This document shows positions 41,770 to 50,347 of a DNA stretch of 64,000 nt, in pieces. The notes under the pieces were generated by a model, which searched no databases, was not told the origin of the DNA, and saw only the letters and a list, made by a program, of their open reading frames with translations. Location: positions 48,530 to 112,529 of the forward strand of contig FR887822.1 in the NCBI GenBank assembly GCA_000432735.1, written 5' to 3'. Made by a program: the position numbers and the translations under genes. Each line of letters begins with the position of its first letter. Position 1 is the first letter of the stretch. The DNA comes from Bacteroides sp. CAG:443. GTDB lineage: Bacteria > Bacteroidota > Bacteroidia > Bacteroidales > Bacteroidaceae.

Positions 41770-42519
41770 TCAGTTAAATATCACTTTACAACGAACGACA
41801 ACTTCCGTGCCATTCTTTTTTATTTCTATATCAAATTCATTTTCGCCCACCTGCTCACGGTAGAAGCTCAGCTTGTCGCCGTAATAGCTTTCGGCAACGT
41901 ATGCCACTTCAAAGCGGCGGATGGATTTATTGCGAAACATTTCGAGTGGGAACAAATCGAGTGCATGCTCAATATACTTGATGCTGTTGACGTGACCGTT
42001 GAGGTCAATGTCACTGTATTTCACCAGGTATTCGGAACATGGAACCTGCTCTGTCACCTTTACACGGCCTGCCTTGGCAATGGGACACTCCTTCTTACAA
42101 ATATAGTCGGTTATCTTTCCTCCATGCAGCGCAAGCAAGTCGGCGGGCTTACGGGTTTCCATACTGATCATTGCCCAGATGGAACGTGCATACCCTATCG
42201 GTTTACCGTCCTGATTCAGGATAGCAAAATTACGGTCGGTGAACAGACGATATACATTTTCCACCCACGTCTGGATGCTGAACTTCTCGTATGCACGGGG
42301 CATTTCCTCCATTTCCACCGCCAGACGCGAAAGTACCCATGTATAATGGTTCTCGTTCAGGGTAGCAATGCCGAAGCCACGTTCCGCAGCATGAAAGCCT
42401 GCACAGTTCAACAGGTGGTTGCCCAATACGCCCATCGTAAGTTTTTCCGTAAAATCTACGTGGAACGGTTCTGCAACAAACGGGTAGGTACTAACTTTAT
42501 TATCCTCACTCATAACCAT
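41770..42519 (-). CDS. Acyl-ACP thioesterase
   Basis: A 249-residue double-hotdog protein resembling bacterial acyl-ACP thioesterases: FHVDFTEKLTMGVLGNHLLNCAGFHA at the start (quoted as FHVDFTEKLTMGVLG) and the second-hotdog VKYSDIDLNGHVNSIKYIEHALD with the DLNGHVN active-site block. It releases fatty acids from ACP. It lies inside the ilv operon between ilvN and ilvC, a placement common in Bacteroidales. The link may be the use of branched acyl primers made from ilv intermediates; that is inference. Confidence 0.85.
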   Translation of the reverse strand: MVMSEDNKVSTYPFVAEPFHVDFTEKLTMGVLGNHLLNCAGFHAAERGFGIATLNENHYTWVLSRLAVEMEEMPRAYEKFSIQTWVENVYRLFTDRNFAILNQDGKPIGYARSIWAMISMETRKPADLLALHGGKITDYICKKECPIAKAGRVKVTEQVPCSEYLVKYSDIDLNGHVNSIKYIEHALDLFPLEMFRNKSIRRFEVAYVAESYYGDKLSFYREQVGENEFDIEIKKNGTEVVVRCKVIFN

Positions 42520-42521
42520 CT

Positions 42522-43076
42522 TTATTGTTTTTCGTTTCTATATCGTTCTTCCCGGTGTGCCAGGTACTCGTTAACACGCTCAAAACAACTGGTCGAAATT
42601 GCAATTCTTCCTGAGCGGACAAACTGCAATACACAATTCAGATTTTTCAGTTCCTGATACAAACTCGTAATATCGTCGCTCATGCCCGTCATCTCTACAA
42701 CAGAGAATGTAGGATTTACTTCTACAATATGTGCCCCATAGCGACGTACAACCTTCGAAGGTTCTGCCGTTGCCTGAAACTCGGGTGTGGAAACTTTATA
42801 CATGGCTACCTCACGCTGGAAGATTTCCTTGTCGGTAAAGTAATGTGCCTGTATCACGTCCATTTTCTTTTCTATCTGACGTACCAGTTTCTCTATGATA
42901 TCAGGGGTAGTCCAGCAAGTAATGGTATACTTATGTACTCCTTTAATGGAAGAAGCAGACACGTTCAGACTTTCGATGTTTATCTGGCGGCGTGTAAACA
43001 CAGCCGTTACCTGATTCAACAAACCGGCTATGTTTTCCGAATGAACGATTATCGTATATAATGTCTTATTATCCAT
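42522..43076 (-). CDS. ilvN: Acetolactate synthase regulatory subunit
   Basis: A 184-residue protein with an N-terminal ACT domain (TIIVHSENIAGLLNQVTAVFTRRQINIESLNV region), then a C-terminal dimer domain with LVRQIEKKMDV and IVEVNPTFSVVEMTG. ACT domains bind valine and give feedback inhibition of the catalytic subunit. It follows ilvB by 12 bases and precedes the thioesterase by 2 bases. Confidence 0.9.
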   Translation of the reverse strand: MDNKTLYTIIVHSENIAGLLNQVTAVFTRRQINIESLNVSASSIKGVHKYTITCWTTPDIIEKLVRQIEKKMDVIQAHYFTDKEIFQREVAMYKVSTPEFQATAEPSKVVRRYGAHIVEVNPTFSVVEMTGMSDDITSLYQELKNLNCVLQFVRSGRIAISTSCFERVNEYLAHREERYRNEKQ

Positions 43077-43088
43077 AGTTACTCTTAA

Positions 43089-44786
43089 TTAACAGTCCAA
43101 CAGCATATAGTTTACGGGACTTCCCGGAGGAGTCATCGGCAATACCTTTCCTTCTTCCACCACACAGGTTTCCAGCAGGAACGGTCCGTCGGTTTCCAGC
43201 ATCTCACGAATGGCGTCGTTCAACTCGGAACGGTCCATTACTCTGCGGGAAGGAATACCATACGCCGAAGCAATCTGCATGTAGTCGGGGTTCATCATCG
43301 GGGTAAACGAATAGCGGTGTCTGAAGAACATAGCCTGCCACTGGCGGACATTGCCCAGGAAATTGTTATTCATCAAAATAATCTTTACCGGCGATTTCTG
43401 CTCCATTATCGTACCCAGTTCCTGCATGGTCATCTGCAAACCTCCGTCGCCCATAAATGCGCAAACCGTACGTCCGGGACATCCGAAGGTAGCACCGATA
43501 GCGGCCGGCAGGCAGAATCCCATCGTTCCCATACCGCCCGAAGTTACAAGGCTGCGGTTCTTGGTAAACTTAAAGTAGCGGCAAGCTAACATTTGGTTCT
43601 GACCGACATCTGTCACCAGTATCGCTTCGTTGTTCGTTGCTTCGCTTACTGAATGAACTACTTCACCCATATTTAAAGGACCTTCCGTCGGATAAACTTC
43701 AGGCTTTATAACCTGAGTATATTCTTTCTCCTCATAGGGCTGGAAACTGGCAATCCATTCGGTATGTTTCTGAGGGTGTATTCGCTCGGTAAGCATGGAC
43801 AATGTACGTTTACAATTTCCCAAAACAGGGACATCTACCGGTACATTCTTGCCAATCTCAGAAGGATCGACATCCAAATGAATGACTTTTGCCTGACGGG
43901 CATAGGTGGACAAATCACCGGTTACACGGTCGTCAAAACGCATTCCTACCGCAATGAGCACATCACATTCGTTGGTTTTGACGTTCGGACCAAGATTCCC
44001 GTGCATACCCAACATACCCTTATTCAGCGGATGACCGGAAGGAAGTGCCGAAAGTCCCAGCAAAGTACATCCACAAGGCATATCAGCCTTTTCGACGAAC
44101 TTACGCAATTCTTCCTGCGCGCCGCCCAGTTCTACACCCTGGCCGACCAATACCAAGGGACGTTGAGCATTGTTTATCAGTTCTGCCGCCTTGTCTACTT
44201 CGTCCATATCCGTTTCCGGATCGGGATCATAACTGCGGATAAAGTCAACATCTACCGGTTCATAATCGGTCATTTCAGTCTGTGCATTCTTGGCAAAGTC
44301 GAGAACCACCGGTCCGGGACGTCCGCTTCGTGCGATATAAAAGGCACGTGAAACCGCCCATGCTACGTCGTCCGCGCGGCGTATCTGATAACTCCATTTC
44401 GAAATAGGCTGCGTAATACCCACCAGATCGACTTCCTGAAAGGCATCCGTTCCCAACAGACTGGCACCTACCTGCCCTGCGATGACAACAATAGGCGTAC
44501 TGTCTATCATGGCATCGGCCACACCTGTAATGGTATTTGTAGCTCCCGGTCCACTGGTTACCAGACAAACTCCAACTTCTCCCGAAACTCGGGCAAATCC
44601 TTGAGCAGCATGAGCCGCTCCTTGTTCGTGACGAACCAGTATATGGTTCAATTTATCTCTGTGGTCGTACAATGCATCGAATACAGGCATGATAGCTCCT
44701 CCCGGATAACCGAAAAGAGTCTTTACTCCTTCATGCTCCAATGAACGCATCAATGCTTCCGACCCTGTAATTCTTTCTTTAGCCAT
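43089..44786 (-). CDS. ilvB: Acetolactate synthase catalytic subunit
   Basis: A 565-residue ThDP/FAD-dependent enzyme that condenses pyruvate to acetolactate, or with 2-ketobutyrate to acetohydroxybutyrate. Visible: the N-terminal LFGYPGGAIMPVFDAL with the catalytic Glu in HEQGAAHAAQG, the FAD domain (HLDVDPSEIGKN), and the ThDP motif GDGGLQMTMQEL with NNNFLGNVRQWQ. Full length. It follows ilvD by 27 bases. Confidence 0.95.
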   Translation of the reverse strand: MAKERITGSEALMRSLEHEGVKTLFGYPGGAIMPVFDALYDHRDKLNHILVRHEQGAAHAAQGFARVSGEVGVCLVTSGPGATNTITGVADAMIDSTPIVVIAGQVGASLLGTDAFQEVDLVGITQPISKWSYQIRRADDVAWAVSRAFYIARSGRPGPVVLDFAKNAQTEMTDYEPVDVDFIRSYDPDPETDMDEVDKAAELINNAQRPLVLVGQGVELGGAQEELRKFVEKADMPCGCTLLGLSALPSGHPLNKGMLGMHGNLGPNVKTNECDVLIAVGMRFDDRVTGDLSTYARQAKVIHLDVDPSEIGKNVPVDVPVLGNCKRTLSMLTERIHPQKHTEWIASFQPYEEKEYTQVIKPEVYPTEGPLNMGEVVHSVSEATNNEAILVTDVGQNQMLACRYFKFTKNRSLVTSGGMGTMGFCLPAAIGATFGCPGRTVCAFMGDGGLQMTMQELGTIMEQKSPVKIILMNNNFLGNVRQWQAMFFRHRYSFTPMMNPDYMQIASAYGIPSRRVMDRSELNDAIREMLETDGPFLLETCVVEEGKVLPMTPPGSPVNYMLLDC

Positions 44787-44813
44787 AAATCAAAATGAAG
44801 AATAAATAGTTCC

Positions 44814-46613
44814 TTATACAATTCTTACTCCACCCTTATCGGCTGAGCTTACCATACTGGCATAAGCTCGCAATGCCTTCGACACCTGACGGTTACGAGT
44901 AACAGGTGTCATGGGGCGTGCTGCCAGTTCCTCGTCGGTGAGTTTCACATTTATCGTACGGTTTGGTATATCAATCTCAATAATATCTCCGTCTACTATC
45001 TTACCGATATTTCCGCCGGCTGCTGCTTCGGGAGAAATATGTCCAATACTCAGACCGGAAGTACCTCCACTAAACCGGCCATCTGTAATCAAGGCACATT
45101 CTTTTCCCAAATGTTTCGACTTGATATACGAAGTAGGATAAAGCATTTCCTGCATGCCCGGTCCACCTTTCGGTCCTTCGTGAGTAATGACGACTACATC
45201 TCCGCTCACAACTTTGCCACCAAGGATACCTTCGCATGCCGATTCCTGTGAATCGAACACTTTGGCTGGACCAGAGAACTTCCAGATGCTTTCGTCTACT
45301 CCGGCAGTCTTTACCACACAACCATCTTGCGCAATATTCCCTTTCAGTACAGCCAATCCTCCATCTTTGCTGTAAGCATGCTGCAAATCGCGGATGCAAC
45401 CGGTAGCACGATCTGTATCAAGTTCTTTATACGTGTTGTTTTGAGAGCCCAACTGGATATTGAATTTACCGCCCGGCGCACTTGTATAAATACGCATAGC
45501 CTCAGCATCTACATCCGGTTTACAGATATTGTATTTGGCAATTGCCTCTCCTAATGTAGAACCATCGACTCGGTGTACGGTAGTATCGAGCAGTCCTCCC
45601 TTTGCCAGTTCTCCTAATATATTAAGGATACCGCCGGCACGATTGACATCCTGAATATGATATTTCTGTGTATTGGGAGCGACCTTGCACAAACAAGGTA
45701 CCCGACGCGACAACATATCGATGTCATCCATCTTGAAATCTACTTCTGCTTCATGAGCAACAGCCAACAAATGTAATACGGTGTTGGTAGAACCTCCCAT
45801 CGCAATATCCAGTGTCATGGCATTCAGGAAGGCCTGACGGGTAGCGATACTGCGCGGTAACACGCTGTCGTCACCTTCTTCGTAATACTTATAGGCATTC
45901 TTCACAATCAGTTCGGCAGCATCCCGGAACAAACGCTTACGGTTTTCGTGAGTAGCGACAATCGTTCCGTTTCCAGGCAAAGCCAATCCAATAGCTTCAT
46001 TCAGGCAGTTCATGGAATTTGCCGTAAACATTCCCGAACAACAACCACATCCAGGACAAGCGTGACGTTCTATTTCTGCTACATCTTCATCACTCACTGT
46101 TGAATCGGCCGATTTAATCATGGCATCTATCAAATCAAGATGCATGCCTCCCCACTCTCCAGCTTCCATCGGACCGCCGGAAACAAATACAGTAGGGATA
46201 TTCAGTCGCATTGCGGCCATAAGCATTCCCGGAGTAATCTTGTCGCAATTCGAAATGCAGACCATCGCATCTGCCTTATGGGCATTCACCATATATTCCA
46301 CACTGTCGGCTATGATGTCACGGGAAGGCAAAGAATACAGCATTCCGTCGTGCCCCATTGCAATGCCATCGTCAATGGCAATGGTATTAAATTCAGCAGC
46401 AAAGCATCCCAATTTCTCGATTTCCGCTTTTACCTGCTGGCCTATTTCGTGTAAATGTGTATGGCCCGGCACAAACTGCGTAAACGAATTTACAATAGCT
46501 ATAATGGGCTTCCCAAACATTTCCTTCTTCATACCGTTGGCTACCCATAAGGCTCTAGCTCCTGCCATACGGCGACCTTCGGTACTCATCGAACTGCGTA
46601 ACTGATGTTTCAT
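44814..46613 (-). CDS. ilvD: Dihydroxyacid dehydratase
   Basis: A 600-residue Fe-S dehydratase that converts dihydroxyacids to 2-keto acids for valine and isoleucine. Cluster cysteines are in SNCDKITPGM and ACPGCGCCSGMFTANSMNC; later GGSTNTVLHL and the C-terminal DGRFSGGTSGLSIGHISPEAA. I start at 46613 (MKHQLRSSMSTEGRRMAG) with a good AAGGAG site; the longer frame upstream is only the attenuator hairpin read as codons. First structural gene of the operon, preceded by a leader peptide and terminator. Confidence 0.95.
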   Translation of the reverse strand: MKHQLRSSMSTEGRRMAGARALWVANGMKKEMFGKPIIAIVNSFTQFVPGHTHLHEIGQQVKAEIEKLGCFAAEFNTIAIDDGIAMGHDGMLYSLPSRDIIADSVEYMVNAHKADAMVCISNCDKITPGMLMAAMRLNIPTVFVSGGPMEAGEWGGMHLDLIDAMIKSADSTVSDEDVAEIERHACPGCGCCSGMFTANSMNCLNEAIGLALPGNGTIVATHENRKRLFRDAAELIVKNAYKYYEEGDDSVLPRSIATRQAFLNAMTLDIAMGGSTNTVLHLLAVAHEAEVDFKMDDIDMLSRRVPCLCKVAPNTQKYHIQDVNRAGGILNILGELAKGGLLDTTVHRVDGSTLGEAIAKYNICKPDVDAEAMRIYTSAPGGKFNIQLGSQNNTYKELDTDRATGCIRDLQHAYSKDGGLAVLKGNIAQDGCVVKTAGVDESIWKFSGPAKVFDSQESACEGILGGKVVSGDVVVITHEGPKGGPGMQEMLYPTSYIKSKHLGKECALITDGRFSGGTSGLSIGHISPEAAAGGNIGKIVDGDIIEIDIPNRTINVKLTDEELAARPMTPVTRNRQVSKALRAYASMVSSADKGGVRIV

Positions 46614-46638
46614 TACATTTATCTCCTTTTCATTAAGT

Positions 46639-46671
46639 AAAAAGCCTTTCTCAACACTGGCGAGAAAGGCT
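46639..46671 (-). terminator. Attenuator terminator upstream of ilvD
   Basis: On the minus strand AGCCTTTCTC and GAGAAAGGCT form a perfect 10-bp stem with a 9-base loop, followed by TTTTT at 46643-46639 (shared with the stem end). It lies about 40 bases after the leader-peptide stop and 26 bases before ilvD, the position of an amino-acid attenuator. Confidence 0.85.
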
Positions 46672-46712
46672 TCCATACATATTTCCTTATGTGAACTGTA
46701 TACACGAAAACT

Positions 46713-46796
46713 TTACTCACCTCTTGGTTCTTTCACCACGACGCGAATAATATGCAGGACTGCCAAGTTAATTCGTATATCAGTTATCACTTTCAT
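46713..46796 (-). CDS. ilv operon leader peptide (27 residues)
   Basis: ATG at 46796, stop TAA at 46715-46713. The 27-residue peptide has 12 Ile, Leu or Val residues: V3, I4, I7, I9, L11, V13, L14, I16, I17, V19, V20, V21, with VLHIIRVVV as the densest run. This is the signature of a translation-coupled attenuation leader that senses all three branched amino acids. It is followed by the terminator at 46639-46671 and starts 26 bases after the -7 box. Too short for general gene callers. No competing antiterminator was drawn reliably, so the exact fold is open. Confidence 0.82.
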   Translation of the reverse strand: MKVITDIRINLAVLHIIRVVVKEPRGE

Positions 46797-46821
46797 GTTA
46801 TCTTGCTTTGTTTTACGTCTG

Positions 46822-46852
46822 CAAAGGTAAAGGCTTTTTCGGAACAAACAAA
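46822..46852 (-). promoter_or_regulatory. Promoter of the ilv operon
   Basis: On the minus strand TTTG ends near 46849 and TACCTTTG spans 46829-46822 with a 19-base spacer, a complete -33/-7 pair. The leader peptide ATG follows 25 bases later. Confidence 0.7.
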
Positions 46853-47010
46853 TAAAATGAAAGAAATTTTCAATAAAAAATAATCATTAGTAAGTTCTGG
46901 GGCTTATTTTATATCCAAATTCTTTTTATATAGTCTTTATTGCCGCTTTTATTTGTGAAAATACTAACAGAAAGAAGAAATCCCTCTTTTAATAAATCAT
47001 TTTTTATTCG

Positions 47011-47018
47011 TACCTTTG
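47011..47018 (+). promoter_or_regulatory. -7 promoter box of the FKBP gene
   Basis: TACCTTTG, 38 bases before the ATG at 47057. The space 46853-47010 between this and the divergent ilv promoter is AT-rich with no further feature seen. Confidence 0.55.
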
Positions 47019-47056
47019 GCGAAAATTCAATCATTATAAACACATTTATTTGAAGT

Positions 47057-47653
47057 ATGGAAAATAAATACATCACCGTAGCATATCGTCTGTATGCTAT
47101 TGCTGACGGAAAGAAAGAATTGCTGGAAGAAGCAACTGTAGAACATCCGTTCCAGTTTATTTCTGGTATCGGATACACACTCGATAAATTTGAAAAAGAA
47201 ATCACAGCACTGAGCAAAGGAGATAACTTCAATTTTACAATTCCTTGCGCAGAAGCATACGGAGAGCGTAACGAAGATAACGTACGTCAGGTTTCTAAAT
47301 CTATGTTTTGCGATCCTGACGGTAATTTCGACAGCGAAAATATCTTCCCGGGCAATATCATTATGCTGAGCGATGCAGAAGGACATCAGTTCTATGCCAA
47401 CGTAGGTGAAATTACTGAAGACAAAGTAGTGCTCGACCTGAACCATCCTCATGCCGGCAAAGACTTGATCTTTGAAGGTACTATTACAGAAATGCGTCCT
47501 GCTACCAATAAAGAAATAGAAGGAATGGTCAACATGATGAGTGGAGAAGGATGTGGCTGCGGATGTGACAGCTGCGGCGGAGGCTGCGGAGATCATGAGC
47601 ACCATCACCATGACGAAGGATGTTGTGGAGGCGGATGCGGCCATTGCCACTAA
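47057..47653 (+). CDS. SlyD-like FKBP peptidyl-prolyl isomerase
   Basis: A 198-residue protein of the SlyD type: an FKBP fold split by an insert-in-flap domain (ITVAYRLY at the start, FQFISGIGYTLDKFEKEITAL, FNFTIPCAEAYGE, then an IF domain and DLNHPHAGKDLIFE), followed by a metal-binding tail from about residue 160 with clusters of Cys and His (CGCGCDSC, DHEHHHHDE, CCGGGCGHCH). Such proteins are cytoplasmic chaperone-isomerases that bind Ni, Zn or Cu. Monocistronic, with its own promoter and terminator. Confidence 0.9.
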   Translation: MENKYITVAYRLYAIADGKKELLEEATVEHPFQFISGIGYTLDKFEKEITALSKGDNFNFTIPCAEAYGERNEDNVRQVSKSMFCDPDGNFDSENIFPGNIIMLSDAEGHQFYANVGEITEDKVVLDLNHPHAGKDLIFEGTITEMRPATNKEIEGMVNMMSGEGCGCGCDSCGGGCGDHEHHHHDEGCCGGGCGHCH

Positions 47654-47672
47654 TTAATTTAATACCAATCAC

Positions 47673-47713
47673 AAAAAGCACAATGTGTCATATCTTGATG
47701 CATTGTGCTTTTT
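47673..47713 (+). terminator. Terminator after the FKBP gene
   Basis: Perfect 13-bp stem AAAAAGCACAATG / CATTGTGCTTTTT. The right arm ends in five T. Confidence 0.8.
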
Positions 47714-47729
47714 ATAACCACCTTTCATT

Positions 47730-48569
47730 ATGATACTTATAGCCGACAGTGGATCTACCAAAACCGATTGGTGCTACGGTACGGAAACAACCAATTGCAA
47801 AATTGTCCAGACGGAAGGAATCAACCCGTTCCATCAGTCTGAAGAAAAGATACGGTCTATCATCCATGATGAACTTCTTCCACAACTGGACACTCCACTC
47901 CAGCGCTGCACGGCTATTTACTTCTATGGTGCCGGATGCTTGCCATCCAAAACGGCCTCCATCACTCAGGTGTTACAAGAATATTTTCCGAACGCTGACA
48001 TTTTTGTGGAGACAGATCTGCTGGGAGCTGCACGTGCCTTATGTAAAGACAAAGCAGGAATAGCCTGCATACTCGGAACAGGATCCAACTCATGCTTATA
48101 CGATGGGGAAAAAATCATACGGAACATTCCGCCACTGGGATATATTTTAGGAGATGAAGGCAGCGGAGCATACTTGGGAAAACGATTTATAGGCGATTGT
48201 CTGAAAGGACAATTACCCGAGATATTACAGCATGGATTACAAGAAAAGCTCAATCTTACAATCTCTGAGATATTGGATAATGTATATCGCCGGCCACAAG
48301 CCAATCGCTTTCTGGCCTCACTCACTCCTTATATTTATGAACATAAGAGGATGCCACAGGTACACGCATTCTTATTAGATTGCTTCGGAGAGTTCTTCCG
48401 CCGCAATGTCCTGCTATATCCACAAATGTATCCAGTTTCCTTTGTCGGTTCTATTGCATGGTTCTTTCACGAAGAACTTGAAGAATCGGCACATTCCTTT
48501 CATATACCACTTGGAATTTTTATAAAGAACCCAATAGACGAACTGATGCATTACCACTTGAGCCATTAA
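47730..48569 (+). CDS. BadF/BadG-type ATPase, probable N-acetylglucosamine kinase
   Basis: A 279-residue ASKHA-fold kinase: phosphate-1 motif IADSGSTKTDW at the N-terminus, and phosphate-2 LGTGSNSCLYDG near residue 115, then GYILGDEGSGAYLGKRF. This is the eukaryote-like N-acetylglucosamine kinase/BadF pattern, with no FeS cysteines of the true BadF activators. It probably phosphorylates an amino sugar in peptidoglycan or host glycan recycling. Cytoplasmic. Start at 47730 overlaps no other gene. Confidence 0.82.
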   Translation: MILIADSGSTKTDWCYGTETTNCKIVQTEGINPFHQSEEKIRSIIHDELLPQLDTPLQRCTAIYFYGAGCLPSKTASITQVLQEYFPNADIFVETDLLGAARALCKDKAGIACILGTGSNSCLYDGEKIIRNIPPLGYILGDEGSGAYLGKRFIGDCLKGQLPEILQHGLQEKLNLTISEILDNVYRRPQANRFLASLTPYIYEHKRMPQVHAFLLDCFGEFFRRNVLLYPQMYPVSFVGSIAWFFHEELEESAHSFHIPLGIFIKNPIDELMHYHLSH

Positions 48570-48778
48570 TAAAATAAAAAAGGGAATCTTCCCAGACTCC
48601 CAATCTTCATTAACCTTAAATCTAATACCATGAAAAACACGATGCAAAGATATTGATTATATGTTATACAACACAATAGAAGCTCTAAAAAAACTACTAT
48701 ATTAACTACATTTAACAAGCACGAGCTTCTATTTACAAAAACAAACTAAATTTGTTTGCATAATAAAGAGACAATGTC

Positions 48779-48786
48779 TATTTTTG
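48779..48786 (+). promoter_or_regulatory. -7 promoter box of the sugar transferase gene
   Basis: TATTTTTG, about 70 bases before the ATG at 48856; an alternative TAAATTTG lies at 48747-48754. The 286-base gap 48570-48855 is otherwise AT-rich and shows only a small GGGAATCTTCCC hairpin after the kinase gene. Confidence 0.4.
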
Positions 48787-48855
48787 TATAAATTTTTAAT
48801 TACGCATTCATAGACGCCAATAATTTAAAGAATATTAACCTATCGTTATTTTGTT

Positions 48856-50274
48856 ATGGAGAATTATATTAATAATACTGTACGAAACAATAGCATAATA
48901 AAGCTGTGCGTGCTTTTAGGGGAATTATGCATTAGTTGCGGTTTATTTTATATATTTTACTTAGGTGCTATTTACCAAGGGAAATACACAGAATTAACAG
49001 CTACATTGCCCCAAGTATTAATTATAATCTTTCTATGTTATCTGGTATGCTGTCTTCAAGGAGGAATAGTCTTACACTTGCGTAAAATTTATCCATATCA
49101 GATAATCATGCGTGTATTCCGTAACGTTTTTTATTTTTCAATACTATCGGGTACTTTATTAAGTGTTGGAAAGTTTATGAATATATACTCTTTGTTCTTT
49201 CCTATATACATTTCAACCTTATTCATTCTATTAAGTATTTTCCGGTTAGTATTTAGAAGTATTTTAAAAGGCCTACGTTCGAAAGGGAAAAATTTACGCT
49301 ATGTAGTACTGGTAGGAAGTACTTCGAATAACATTGAGATGTACTATGAATTGTCAGATGATCCATCTACCGGCTATAGAGTGAATGGCTATTTCGACGA
49401 TGAGCCCAACCCTGAAATGCCTTCCCAGTGTCCCTATTTGGGACGTCCGGAAGAAATACCAAATTATCTGAAGGACAATTCATACATACATTACCTATTT
49501 TGCTGTCTTCCTTCACGCCGGAGTGAACTGATCATACAAATTATCAATTACTGCGAGAACCATTTAGTTCATTTCTATAGCGTACCTAATCTGCACAACT
49601 ACTTGCATAATAGAGTATACTTTAACATGATGGGAAATGTTCCTTATCTTAGCTTACGACAAGACCCACTAAGTCGTCCGGAAAACAAGTTGCTGAAACG
49701 TGCATTCGATATCATTTTCTCCTTGCTATTCCTGTGCACGCTGTTCCCGATTATACTGATTATTGTTACTATCGTAACCAAACTGACCATGCCGGGTCCT
49801 ATCTTCTTTAAACAGAAGCGCAACGGGCTGAATGATAAAGAGTTTTATTGCTACAAGTTCCGTTCGATGAAAGTCAATAAGGAAGCTGATACGTTGCAGG
49901 CAACCAAGGACGATCCCCGTAAGACCCGCTGGGGAAATATCATGCGAAAGACAAACATCGACGAACTGCCCCAGTTCATCAATGTATTGCTGGGCGATAT
50001 GAGTATTGTAGGACCGCGTCCTCACATGCTAAAGCATACGGAAGAATACTCCAAACTGATCAATAAATACATGGTACGACACTTTGTCAAACCCGGCATT
50101 ACAGGATGGAGCCAGGTAACCGGCTACCGAGGTGAGACAAAGGAGCTGAAAGATATGGAAGGACGTGTAATCGGTGACATCTGGTACATCGAGCACTGGA
50201 GTTTCTGGCTGGATATTTACATCATCTACAAGACCGTAAGAAACGCCATCCACGGTGAGAAAAATGCTTATTGA
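48856..50274 (+). CDS. Polyprenyl sugar-phosphate transferase, WcaJ/WbaP type
   Basis: A 472-residue inner-membrane enzyme that starts exopolysaccharide or capsule repeat units by moving a sugar phosphate to undecaprenyl phosphate. It has four or so membrane helices in residues 15-120, a Rossmann-like CoA-binding domain (LVGSTSNNIEMYYEL), and a C-terminal catalytic domain with a re-entrant helix (KRAFDIIFSLLFLCTLFPIILI region), the QKRNGLNDKEF, MRKTNIDELPQFINVLLGDMSIVGPRPH and WSQVTGYRGE blocks. No other capsule genes are adjacent, so it stands alone. A terminator follows. Confidence 0.9.
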   Translation: MENYINNTVRNNSIIKLCVLLGELCISCGLFYIFYLGAIYQGKYTELTATLPQVLIIIFLCYLVCCLQGGIVLHLRKIYPYQIIMRVFRNVFYFSILSGTLLSVGKFMNIYSLFFPIYISTLFILLSIFRLVFRSILKGLRSKGKNLRYVVLVGSTSNNIEMYYELSDDPSTGYRVNGYFDDEPNPEMPSQCPYLGRPEEIPNYLKDNSYIHYLFCCLPSRRSELIIQIINYCENHLVHFYSVPNLHNYLHNRVYFNMMGNVPYLSLRQDPLSRPENKLLKRAFDIIFSLLFLCTLFPIILIIVTIVTKLTMPGPIFFKQKRNGLNDKEFYCYKFRSMKVNKEADTLQATKDDPRKTRWGNIMRKTNIDELPQFINVLLGDMSIVGPRPHMLKHTEEYSKLINKYMVRHFVKPGITGWSQVTGYRGETKELKDMEGRVIGDIWYIEHWSFWLDIYIIYKTVRNAIHGEKNAY

Positions 50275-50293
50275 TTTAATATAACGATACAAT

Positions 50294-50342
50294 AACGGCA
50301 GAGATTGTCTGACAAAAAGACGTTCTCTGCCGTTGTTTTTTA
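50294..50342 (+). terminator. Terminator after the sugar transferase gene
   Basis: AACGGCAGAGA (50294-50304) pairs with TCTCTGCCGTT (50324-50334), followed by GTTTTTT. Confidence 0.8.
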
Positions 50343-50347
50343 TCCGA

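Noticed and set aside
46614..46676. A 21-codon N-terminal extension of ilvD
   Set aside because: These codons are the attenuator stem-loop and U-run; ilvD homologues begin at MKHQLRSS, and a good AAGGAG site precedes the ATG at 46613.
47027..47650. A 207-codon minus-strand frame opposite the FKBP gene
   Set aside because: Shadow of the SlyD-like gene; its Cys/His-rich end is just the complement of the metal-binding tail.
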